From Tetracentron sinense (taxonomy: Eukaryota; Streptophyta; Magnoliopsida; Trochodendrales; Trochodendraceae), in assembly GCA_015143295.1 (NCBI GenBank), contig CM026551.1, positions 50,642,034 through 50,706,033 on the forward strand: a stretch of DNA of 64,000 bases, read 5' to 3'. Made by a program: the position numbers and the translations under genes. Positions 22,881-32,781 of the stretch are shown here, in pieces. How positions within the stretch are numbered: position 1 is the first letter of the stretch; every line of letters begins with the position of its first letter. The notes under the pieces are model-generated. The model did no database searches, was not told the origin of the DNA, and worked only from the letters and a program-made list of their open reading frames with translations.

Positions 22881-23280
22881 CTACTAGGGCTAACAAAATT
22901 CATTGAATATCCAAATATTTATTTGTCTAAAATATATTTATTGTTAGATAGTAAATAATAGTATGTTTTAGTAACCCAGATATTCTTTTTTTTTTTTGGG
23001 AGATAACCCAGATATTCTAGGTCGATTAATCAGGTCATCTATATATAATTGCATACCATGTAAGCAACCATGCTAAATAAACCTTAAAACCCAACACATA
23101 CACACATGGGTTGAGTTGAGATTTGAGAAACGATGAAAGGGGACGTAAAATTGATAAAATATACCATGACAAAGAGGAAAGATTGAGTGTATAAGGGTAA
23201 ATGATATATAGACCATCACCTTCTCTTACCTTAACGCCCATAAAGGGATAGTTGCGAATAACAAAGTTCAAAAAATCACC

Positions 23281-23394
23281 CGGGTCGATGTAGGTACGCC
23301 CCCTAAGTACGCTTACATGGTTCTCGATACCGGCAACAATATCGTGAGATCCAATGCTAGAGTAACCTCTACACTTATCAATCCAAAGGAATGA
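23281..23394 (+). pseudogene. Captured aspartic protease (pepsin A1) fragment in Helitron H1
   Basis: The frame from 23281 reads RVDVGTPPKYAYMVLDTGNN and runs to a TGA at 23392-23394. The part VGTPP-x5-YMVLDTG is the N-terminal active-site region of plant pepsin-like aspartic proteases, with the catalytic Asp at 23326-23328. The residue after DTG is Asn where the family has Ser or Thr. Similarity stops after about 22 residues, before the usual Trp. It lies on the strand opposite to the Helitron, a typical gene-fragment capture. It is not expected to be functional. Confidence 0.7.
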
Positions 23395-23984
23395 AGAGTC
23401 TAATATTGTTTTAGAGGCTTTGTTACATAGAGAAGGATTATGGTGTCTTGGATCTGAAGTGTGAGAGAGTGCTCATTGTATAGCACCCTTAGGTTTAAGG
23501 CTTTAATCAACAACCATCACGATCCTTTTATAATGTGCCAACCCGGGTTTCATGAAATTGATGGAGTTCTCCTCATTCCTCATTTTTGGGAAGACCTTGA
23601 TTATTTGTAGAGAAGGTGAAGGATGTAATTGCTTGAGCATTGAGAGAAGGGAAGACCTTGAGTATTTGTAAAGAAGGCGAAGGATGTAATGGCTGGATGG
23701 GGAAGAGAATAGGTGAAAGATCTTTCACCATTTATGTAGCCCTTTCACCATTTATTAAGGAGACGAATTGAGGGATGAATGGGGTAGGGATATGAATGAG
23801 GGAATGAGAGAGACAAAAGGAGTGGGTCCCACTTGCTTATTTTATTTTGGTGATGTGGCCTTACAAATGAAGAGAAGTCCTATATGGCATCAAGAGGAAG
23901 ACATAGGTGGCATCAAAAGAGAGGTTTTAACTGTGTTTTATAATAGTAGATAGATAGATAGATTGATAAATGTGAATATTATGA

Positions 23985-24120
23985 ATCTTCCCACGTTCTG
24001 CATCGGGAGTATCCCGCCCCATACAACCGATATTGAGGGGACTATCAAGGGGAGCCCAAGAATTGACCTCAAGACCTCCGGGTTTACCATCCTTTGGCCA
24101 CTGAGCTACACACCCGAGGT
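23985..24120 (-). mobile_element. Old tRNA-related SINE-like element
   Basis: On the minus strand a tRNA-like head TGTAGCTCAGTGGCCAAAGG is followed by GTAAACCCGGAGGTCTTGAG, which resembles a Pol III box B region. No target duplication was found. It is not a tRNA gene because the sequence does not fold as a complete cloverleaf. Confidence 0.5.
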
Positions 24121-24305
24121 TAGATAAGGTCCTTATTGAGAGCCCAAAAATAACCCCAAGCCCATTTTAATGTTTTTTTTTTTTTTTTGGTGGTTTATGC
24201 TAAAGATAATCTTAATATTAAAGATACTAATCTAAGATTATCTATGAGATCTCGTGCATCTCATTGATATTACATCATTATTCTCTAACATAATATTTCC
24301 TTTAG

Positions 24306-24375
24306 GGTGCGTTTGCATTTATGGAATTGAGGAACAGAATTATCAATTCCATCACACAATACTAATTTTATCATT
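24306..24375 (+). mobile_element. Left-end fragment of a Tourist-like MITE
   Basis: TTAGGGTGCGTTTGCATTTATGG is the inverse match of the right end at 47345-47372 (CCATAAATCTAAACGCACCC). The element is cut off where the Helitron H2 5' region begins. Confidence 0.4.
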
Positions 24376-25269
24376 TGGGACACATCTATCTATCTATATC
24401 TATATCTATACTACTACTATAAAACACAGTTAGTGTACCTCTATGGATGACACCTAATCATTTCTCTTGATGCCATGTAGGACTCCTCTTCACTTGTGAG
24501 GCCACATCATCAAATCAAAATCAATTAGTGGGACCCACAATTATACATGATCCTAAATCCTAAGAGTTCTATCAATAATTTCCCCTCATTAATCTCATTC
24601 ACACGTTCCAAACTTTTAGGAATTCTATTTCAATAATCTCTCTCATTAATCTATATCTATATATATCTATACTACTATTACAAAACACAGTTAGTGTGCC
24701 TCTATGGATGACTCCTAATCATTTCTCTTGCTGCCATGTAGGACTCCTCTTCACTTGTGAGGCCACATCATCAAATCAAAATCAATTAGTGGGACCGACA
24801 ATTATACATGATTCTATCAATAATTTCCTCTCTCATTAATCTCATTCACACGTTTCAAACTTTTAGGAATTCTATTTCAATAATCTCTCTCATTAATCCC
24901 CCACCCCTCATTAATCTGACCAATTACTACTTATTATGAAACCCCAATAAGTTAGGTGGACATGTGGCAACTTACATGTGGCAACTTTAGACTACTTTTA
25001 GGACACATGACACATGGCAATTGTTGAGGACCTCTTACACTTTCTATTCCACAATCATAAATTTTCTCCCACTAAACAGGTGATAATAGCTTCAAAAACG
25101 GATGGGGGCATTTATTCATGAAGAGGAAAATAATAGCTTCAAAAACGGATGGGGGCATTTATTCACGAAGCCTTTCCTCTTATATCAATGATATATTAGG
25201 AAGGGGAGTCAGTTTGAGTTAGTGAGGGGGCATGAGAGACTGAGTTTAGTGGGGGTGGGGGGGTCATTA

Positions 25270-25738
25270 CATAGTATTAAAACTCGGCGAGTTGACTCGA
25301 AACTCGGCCGAGTCGACTCGACTTGGTCAGGTTTCGAGTCGAGTTTGAGGCAAAACTCGGTTTTGATACTGAAAACGGAGTAACTCGCCTCGACTCGCCA
25401 GAGTTTTGCACTTTTTTTGTTAAAACAAAAAATTGAGTAAATTGCCTACCCGATTGACTAAATTATGTTTTTTTTCTTTTTTTTAACACACCACACCTAC
25501 TCTTAAGTATAAATACAAAACAAAAGGGGTTTGTTTGGTATATATTGAATTATATATCTCATTTTAGGTATGGTTTATCATTAATTTTGAATTTATATCA
25601 TATATATAGTATTAAAAAAATATTATATATGTCCGAGTTTTAGGTGTCATTACTCGGACAAGTTTTGCCCGAGTTTCCGAGTTGACTCTACTCAGCAAGT
25701 TTCCGAGTCGAGTCGAGTTTTGGGGTTTTAAAACACTG
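25270..25738. mobile_element. hAT-like MITE (CAnTGTTTTAAAA family) with perfect target duplication
   Basis: A 469-bp element with ends CATAGTATTAAAACTCGG and TTTTAAAACACTG. It is flanked by a perfect 8-bp duplication GGTCATTA (25262-25269 and 25739-25746). Its subterminal regions are rich in GAGTCGAGTCGAG / ACTCGACTCGG motifs. It is a different family from the TAGGGCTGTCAA elements. Confidence 0.88.
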
Positions 25739-25829
25739 GGTCATTAATTGCCGACCGTTACACTCTATTAAAATAATCACTGTAACAGAATTTTTAATTT
25801 TTTAAATATTATTGGGAAAAAGAAAGACT

Positions 25830-26188
25830 GGTGATCTTCTCCAGTTGTGACCGATTTTTGACAAAACCGGTTACTCCCCTGTGGTCACCAAATGTCCCTT
25901 TTTACACCTCTTAACTGTGGTTAAGATTCACCTACCCTTAGGGTTCACCCACCTATATTTGGTTTTTAGAAAAAATGTATAAAATAAATTAACCCTAGGA
26001 GTTGGTAAATTTTAACCACGGTTAACAAAAAAAATTTATATTTAAAAAAAAAACCAAGATAGGTGGGTGAACCTTAGGGGTGAGTGAATATTAACCATAG
26101 TTAAGAGGTCTCAAAAGGGACATGTGGCCACCTCAGGGGTGTAACCGGTTTTGGCAAAACCGGTTACAACTGGAGAGGAAGAGGTGCC
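25830..26188. mobile_element. Mutator-like foldback MITE
   Basis: Long inverted arms run from GGTGATCTTCTCCAGTTGTG to CACAACTGGAGA-type sequence ending GAGGTGCC at 26188. Both arms contain AACCGGTT blocks and GGTTAAGATTCACC / GGTGAGTGAATATTAACC. It is a relative of the element at 32481. The target duplication is blurred by A-rich flanks. Confidence 0.7.
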
Positions 26189-26205
26189 AAAAAAAAATTG
26201 GACCA

Positions 26206-26353
26206 TCAATGGTCTCCTCTATATAACGCCCAAAATTGGGCCCATACTCTCTCTAATTCGCTAATTGGGGTTGCAAGAAAAATTAAGGCGCATTAATGGT
26301 CTCCACTTTATAACGCCCAAAATTGCGCCCATACTCTCTCTAATTCATTCCTC
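26206..26353. repeat. 87-bp tandem duplication
   Basis: AATGGTCTCC..ATAACGCCCAAAATTG.GCCCATACTCTCTCTAATTC is present twice, 87 bases apart. It is non-coding. Confidence 0.75.
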
Positions 26354-28950
26354 TTCGTCTCCCAACTAATTCCCTGTATCTCTCTCCTCCAATTCCTCTA
26401 CCCAATGAATCATATCACCATTTGATTATAATAATTTTATGTGCAGGATATGTCTCAACTCTCAAATGTCTATATTTTTTTGGTTTGATTCACTTGACAC
26501 TACTTATTATGGATTTTTGGTGTCATCTATTATTTTTATTATACTATACGTACATTATATTCTGCTATATTTATTTCCAGTGAAGAACAACATGCATCTT
26601 GGTATCAATATGCACATTGGTGCATCTAGACCATCCATTGTACTGACTTCAATCCTTTATGTTTGTGTCTCTATATTATGAACAAGAAGAACCCTAAGAT
26701 AAAATTCTCTTCAACTTTTGCAGAGAGAAGAAGACGAAAAAAGTACCCTTTTTCAATCTTCAAAAAGTGTTTTTTATAGAGTTGTTCCCTAATTTTCCTT
26801 AATTATTAGAGGGATGGTCTAATTTAGTGTTGGCAAGTACTTTATAAATTAAAAACATTTTTTGGGGCTCAGGTTTAGGGTGGTGGTTCTGGAGCAAAAT
26901 CCATTATTAAATATCCACCTTTGATAAAGAAGACAAAAAATTGGACAAGATAGGTTTTAGGGGTGCAATTTCTAACAGATCCATCAGTCCGCCAAGGATT
27001 TTATTTTATTTTTGGCAAGAACCCGTCTGATATTTCATGAGTCCGTCAGTTTTTGAATTCAGGGATTGTGATTTCTTAGCCGTTGCAATATGGCCGTGGG
27101 TTTAAGTTTTGGAAAGTTCTCGAGTTTTCACTTTAAAACGTTTTCGATAAGTGTCATGTTAGATGCATGGCAAACATATCTCTTCAAATAAAATTTTGCT
27201 AGGTGGCTATGGGATTGGGATTATGATGGAATCGGTGCTAGGTGGGATGTGGGCGGGGATTAGGCCTTTAGAATCCGTTTGTTGGTGTACACATTATATA
27301 AGCTAAGGTAGTCTCAAGTCTAAAGTTTTTTAATAATTTTAATTTTTCCAATTCCTAAAACCAATACTTATATATTAATATATTATGTAAAAGCCTTGTC
27401 TGCACGAATATGAAGGCTACAAAAGTTAACTTATGTATCATGTAAGGCTGATAAGCAGTGACTATTATTTTTATATAAATTAAAATATCCTCAAAATCCA
27501 ATACTAATTTATAATTGTTGAATCTACTTATATCATTCTACTAATAAAAGTACAACGAGTAACCTAAACTTTATGTAGACAAAATTAACCTTCCTTACTT
27601 TATTGTTGATAAAGAAAACATAATATTAATAATAAAGAGAGAAGTTTAGGTCTAATTTTTATAGTAGTTTTTAAGGATGGTATGACCATTATAAATTTCA
27701 TTAATGGCATTCTATTTAAATGATGAGCAAATAAATTTAAGAAATTTTACTCTTTAACAGGATTTTATTCAAATTAGAATTCCATTTACGTATACACATG
27801 TAATGAGAAAACTTCATTCTATTTAGTCTTTAGATATATACATGTGAGTTTAGAAAGTTTGTTGTTCCCAAACGTCTCTTAAGTAGTTAGGCAATCTCTA
27901 TATCCTAAGGAGGACTCTTAAGTGAAAGTCATCTTCCTCCTATTGAAGCCTATTTATGGTGACGATTTTTTTTAAGGGTTCCATGAATTAAAAGCTTCTC
28001 TTCTATTAAGTGCGATGATGTGTTCTCCTCGCCCCCCAAAATAAAGAGCTACGTACGACGACTTTCTTGGGAATTTCGGTAATACATATACGAAATTAAA
28101 GAGTTCAAGTAGGAAGGGAACGGAAAAGAAGATAAAGATGTGTCTGGTTTTAATGATTTGATAACAGAGTTTGGTGAGAGCAGTCCTTTATGAGTATTTT
28201 CTTCTCTTGTATACCATGATAATGTCCCGAAATATGACGAGATCACATCCGAGTTGATCTGGGAATGGAGAGACTAAGCTACATTCCGGAGTCGCGTGAC
28301 CGGTGTAGCCGCATGATATGGTGCATGAACTATATATATTCTTTTTCTTTTGTTTTTGTTTTAATTTTTGGGGTCTTAACACTCTTATATATAATTATTA
28401 TTCTTATAATAATTAATTATGTTTTAATAAAAAAAAAGTAATGCGTGCAAAAGCACGTGCACATTTACTAGTATTATGTAAAAGTGTGAATTAGCAACAA
28501 CCATATTGTAACCACCCAAAAGGCTATTGCAACTTGTCTCCTCAAAAAATTGAGGCCGGGTCCTCTCTGGCAAAAGATAGAAAATGTTAAAAGTGTCAAT
28601 CCTAGGGTTAAAAATACTCAACCATAGTTAGAAGGACATGTGTTGAGTTGTAAAATAAGTCATCCTAAATTTGAATATTCTCTATTTGGGCTATAGGCAA
28701 CTCAAAGAGTATGAGAATTCAATTTCACATAAAATGTTTGGAACGGAAATGGTCAGCAAGCCTTGATTGATGGGCAACATAATTTTTGCAAAAAAAACTT
28801 TTTAAGAGCAATAAAACGAAATTAAGGAAAAGAAAACTACCCAAACAACGAACGACTCATGAGAAAGTGCATTGAATGCATCATAATCCATAGACACTGC
28901 GGTGTCATGTTGATGTTTATGTGCTAATCTATGCAAAATTAGTATTCCTA

Positions 28951-29151
28951 CCTAACCCCAAAGGGGTGGACCAGTGGCTCTGGGCCTTTCCCCAAACGGG
29001 ATGTCCTGGTTCCATTTCTCACTCCCCTTTTGGGGCCGGTCCGCCCAGATTTTTCGGACTTTACTGTTGGGCAGGTTGCGGGCTCTGGTCACATCCCCCG
29101 GGGACTTAGTCCTGACCCCAAGGGTTGGGACACCTCCGATAACCCAAAAAA
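28951..29151 (+). mobile_element. tRNA-derived SINE, family 2
   Basis: Starts ACCCCAAAGGGGTGGACCAGTGG and ends with CCCCAAGGGTTGGGACAC and AACCCAAAAAA. The same family is at 31337-31491. A possible target duplication is TTAGTATTCCTAC (28939-28951) and TTAGTATTGCTAC (29185-29197), which would imply a 33-bp tail after the A-run. Confidence 0.75.
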
Positions 29152-29265
29152 GAGGAACTTATTTATTTGAGTAAACTTGATCTGTTAGTATTGCTACTCA
29201 ACTTATATACTAAATAAATTAATGTAATCATTATTAATGTTTCCCTTTTACCACAGCCATTTGAA

Positions 29266-29375
29266 GCCAAATTTTATAAGAAAGTAAAGAATTGAAAAAA
29301 ATCTAGTTGGAAAAAAACCAGCCAAATTTTATAAGAAAGGAAAGAATTGAAAAAAATCAAGTTGGAAAAAAACCA
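29266..29375. repeat. 55-bp tandem duplication
   Basis: GCCAAATTTTATAAGAAAG ... TTGGAAAAAAACCA occurs twice (29266-29320 and 29321-29375) with two or three differences. Confidence 0.85.
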
Positions 29376-29680
29376 TTTGAAAACGCGTTTGAGATAAAGA
29401 TCAATAAACATGAAAACTAATAATTAAAAACATAGAATACACAACGCAGGAGGTTTGAATAATAAACAAAATTGATGGGTATGATCTCAAGATTGAATTT
29501 TGGAATTTTTTTGAAAAGGTAATAATCATCGGCAAGAAAAGAAGAAGAACAATGTAAAGCGCCAAACCCGACCCTGTTGACACAAAAGAAATCGTTTCCG
29601 GATGGATGGATGGTTGGACGGACATGATTGCATAAACCTTACGCATAAAAGATCACCAAAGCTCTGAACTCTGGAGCATC

Positions 29681-29944
29681 ATGGATAGAGTTGCCGGCTT
29701 CCGGCTGTTGTCACGTAACAGAGACCACGAATTGGAGAATATCAGAGGGTTTGTGGAGTCTCAAGAACAGAAAATCACCGATTGGCAGTTGGCGGCACTC
29801 CGTTCTGCTTCGTCTAATGCGCATAGTAAACTGAAAAGTAGAAGGAAGAAGTTATTAGTATTTGATTACCAGTCAAGACAAAATCTAGATATTGTAACAA
29901 AATCAGAAACTACAAATACAATTCTGCCTACGTTTAGGGGATAA
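29681..29944 (+). other. Unrecognised open frame, 87 codons
   Basis: ATG at 29681 opens a frame with protein-like composition (MDRVAGFRLLSRNRDHELEN ..., ..KITDWQLAALRSASSNAH..). The first 50 residues look like real protein; the end does not. It lies in Helitron-derived DNA and may be a captured exon. I cannot name a family. Confidence 0.25.
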
Positions 29945-31018
29945 GAGGGCCAAGAAGGAAGAGAGACCCATTCACGGGAATGAGGAGAATGGAATACAAA
30001 TTAGTGAAGGGTTTTCCGCAATAGGTATGCCGCTTGAGATCCTACGATGATTATTATTTTGTGAGTGATTTGGGTGCGTCTAGAACAACCTAGCCTTGTG
30101 AAGACAGAGACGGGCTCAGAATGCTGGATCATCATTCATTAAAAAAATATATAAAATTAAAGAAAAAACAAAGAGAAACAAATACGAAGAAAGAAAAATA
30201 TGTAAGACTCAAGAATTTACCCTTCTCCCTCTTCTAAACATTTCTTTTCGAGTTTTTTCATAAGCGAATGAACCCCTTATGTGATTCTCAAGAGTTTTTA
30301 AAAAAAAATGCATTAAACCCTAAAGTCGAAATGAAATACTCAGCAATCCAGAATAAACTAACATTGCAAAAACTCAAAGAAAACCCCTGAACTGGAAAAC
30401 CCGATAACGAATTACCACTGAAATCTCAAGTGCCGTTCTCTTCATACAATATTCCCAACCTGATAACATTTGTCGAGTTCGGGATTTGTAGGTTAGTTGC
30501 AGGAAAAAAAATTAAATTTGCACAAACTCAAAGAAAACCATAAATAGATAACTCAACAATTATCTGGAAAGAACCCTAGGGAAGAAAAGCAATAAGAAGA
30601 AAGAATAGGCGTCGGATGGTAGGGGTTCTTATAATCCGTTGGTCTTTTCCTGTTTGGGTGATGCTTCGGGAGATGGAAGAACGGTGACACTTCGAGAGAG
30701 GCGAGTACTTGGGTTACGTGGGAGAATGGGAGAAGTAGGAAAAGGTTCGGATAAATTGGGAAAATAAATGGGTTCGGATAAATTGGGAAAATAAATGGGT
30801 TACGTGTCATAATATGGTAAGATGGTGATCCTACGGCAAAAGGAGATGGGGGGAGAAAAAAGTCTGGATTATGAAAGGTGATAAAAATTGTAGATCCCCT
30901 TGGATTCCTTTATTGTGATGATGTGGCCTCATAAATGAAGAGGGGTCTTACGTGGCATTAATAAAGACGCATAAGTGTCAATCAAAGAGATAGTTTAATT
31001 ATGTTTTATATTGTTAAA
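29945..31018 (-). mobile_element. Helitron H4, 5' part
   Basis: On the minus strand a Helitron 5' end (TTTAACAATATAAAACATAA) starts at 31018, directly after the 3' CTAG of Helitron H3. The subterminal block (TTAAACTATCTCTTTGATTG, ATGAGGCCACATCATC, GGATCTACAATTTTTATCACC) matches the other copies. A 27-bp duplication (GGTTCGGATAAATTGGG...) is at 30744-30797. No 3' hairpin plus CTRR was found at lower coordinates, so the lower boundary given here is arbitrary and the element is probably truncated. Confidence 0.55.
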
Positions 31019-31336
31019 CTAGTAAGAAGCCCATGCAATACAGAATTATTAATGAGAAAAAAAAGGAAAGTATATGACAATAAATAAAGACGTGATGGAA
31101 GATATATGACAATAATAAAGTAATTTCTAAAAAAACTAATTTTTATAGTTTTCAAAAATACATTTGCCTAAGTAAAAATTTGTTTTCATTATATTTATCA
31201 CTCATCTAGCTCAGACCGGCTCAAACGAAAACAACCTGTTGCCTCACCTGATCATCCTTGTAATATAATGAACCCTAAAAAGGTGCTCCTTTTATGTAAA
31301 TAATAATGTAACCTTAGTGTATAATATGACTTTCAT

Positions 31337-31491
31337 CTTAACCTCAAAGGGGTGGATCAGTGATTCATGGGACTTCTGTCTCATGAAGTGGAAGGTCTCA
31401 ATTTCAACTTCTCGCTACCCCTTTAGGGCAAGCCCCGCACAGGATTAGTCCTGACCCGAAGGGTTGGGATACCCAAAGTTTCCAAAAAAAA
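31337..31491 (+). mobile_element. SINE family 2 inside Helitron H3
   Basis: Starts CTTAACCTCAAAGGGGTGG, ends GGGTTGGGATACCCAAAG plus an A-run. Target duplication ATGACTTTCAT at 31326-31336 and 31492-31502. The homologous Helitron H5 has the unfilled site (CATAGAAGTCAT on its strand, about 44211-44222), which confirms the insertion. Confidence 0.88.
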
Positions 31492-32480
31492 ATGACTTTC
31501 ATGTTCCTTATACATTCCATCGTCAACTTTCAAGAGAAATTATTATGGATATTTCGCTTCTTAGTAGTGGTTTGGTTCCCACTACAATGAATTTTTTTTT
31601 TGTTATTCCACCAACCATAAAACAACTTTCTACCCCCACCAACCATAACACCTATACTCAACTCCTCTCCCGACCAATCACCTCAAACCCCAATCATCTC
31701 AGAAGATAAATCAGTCCTTATATTTGCAAAAATAGAAATATATAGTTTGAGGTGGAAGATTAAACAATCTCATACAGAGATGTAAAAAATCAACGATATA
31801 CATTCATAGAAGAAAAGATATATGAGATGGAAGTTACAATTTCATAGAAGAAAAGATCTATGAGATGGAGGTTACAATTCCTTGGTTTTCGAGTAATCGG
31901 GTGGTCTATCATCTATTCTATTGTGCTCATTAGTTTGATATTTTTTTATTCATTTGGTATTTGAATCTATGAATTGATAAAGTAACAGGATTGGATCCCC
32001 CCTCAAGCAAAAAAGAGCCTCTGAAACAAACTTAGAAAAAAAAAATCTCAACTCTGTAAGTGGGGCATGTGTACATTGATGAATGAGATTGAAAGTAGTG
32101 GTCGTTGGGTTGTATAAAGCTTCAACATCTTCTCTTTAGGATTCTGATATTGGGCCAGCAACTTCTTAATGCATTTGTGCATTTTTCTCAGTCAAAATCT
32201 TCTTCTTGCAGTACAACTCCCCAATCAATCTAATACTCCCCCAACATCTGATTTCGTGCCTGGGTCTTCTTCACCTCCATTTTCTCCACTGGTTGTTTAA
32301 TCTTTTCACCTTCCCCTACACAATCAACTCTATTAGCTTTTGGACGATTTCATTGGGGCCTTTGTTTCCTCTTATAGTCATTTTAAAGAATTTATGAAGG
32401 AAAGCTAAAAGGAGTGACAGATTGAACTGTTGCAAGGGCTTAGCTTGTAACCGAATAAAGACGTGAGACATTTTAGAAAT

Positions 32481-32781
32481 GGAGTCAAATCCTCTACGGT
32501 GATAACCGGATTTGGCAAATCCGGTTATCACCCTAGAGGTCGCCACGTGTCTCCTTTGACACCCCTTAACCATGGTAAGATTCACCCACCCATCCTTCGG
32601 TTTTTTTTTAACATTAAAAACAGTTTTTTAATTAAAAAAAAAATCAAAGATGGGTGGGTGAACCCTAGTGGTGGGTGAACCTTACCCATGGTTAAGGGGT
32701 GTCAAAGGAGACACGTGGCAACCTCTAGGGGTAATCATCGGATTTTCCACATCCGGTGATAACCGTAGATGATTTGGCTCC
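32481..32781. mobile_element. Mutator-like foldback MITE with 9-bp target duplication
   Basis: A 301-bp element, GGAGTCAAATCCTCTACGG ... CCGTAGATGATTTGGCTCC, flanked by a perfect 9-bp duplication TTTAGAAAT (32472-32480 and 32782-32790), the size made by Mutator-like transposases. The two arms pair over about 130 bases each, leaving a short AT-rich loop near 32600-32640. The arms include TTAACCATGG and ACACGTGTC / GACACGTGG. It has no coding capacity. Confidence 0.9.

Larger units (their letters stand above)
21755..23950 (-). mobile_element. Helitron H1 (non-autonomous, about 2.2 kb)
   Basis: Read on the minus strand. The 5' end TCTACTATTATAAAACAC starts at 23950 after an A. The 3' end is a hairpin CCCGTGCAACGCACGGG followed by TTTTTACTAA (CTRR) at 21758-21755. 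The base after CTAA is G where T is expected. The subterminal 5' region (GATGCCACCTATG..., GGCCACATCACC, GTGGGACCCAC) is shared with the other Helitrons here. No Rep/helicase is encoded. It carries a nested hAT MITE (21876-22375), an older dispersed repeat (22735-22880) and a captured aspartic-protease fragment. Its 3' end lies about 100 bp upstream of the ubiquitin-L40 TATA box. Confidence 0.75.
24405..28471 (+). mobile_element. Helitron H2 candidate with two 5' ends
   Basis: The 5' end TCTATACTACTACTATAAAAC occurs at 24405 and again, as a tandem copy of about 261 bp, at 24666 (TCTATACTACTATTACAAAAC). Both are preceded by A and followed by the same subterminal sequence (CACAGTTAGTGT, GTGGGACC). 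A 3' end with hairpin GCGTGC-AAAA-GCACGT and ACATTTACTAG before T lies at 28471. The pairing of these ends is inferred from order and orientation. Inside are a hAT MITE (25270-25738), a Mutator-like MITE (25830-26188) and an 87-bp duplication. No Rep/helicase or recognisable host gene is seen in 26354-28430. Confidence 0.55.
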
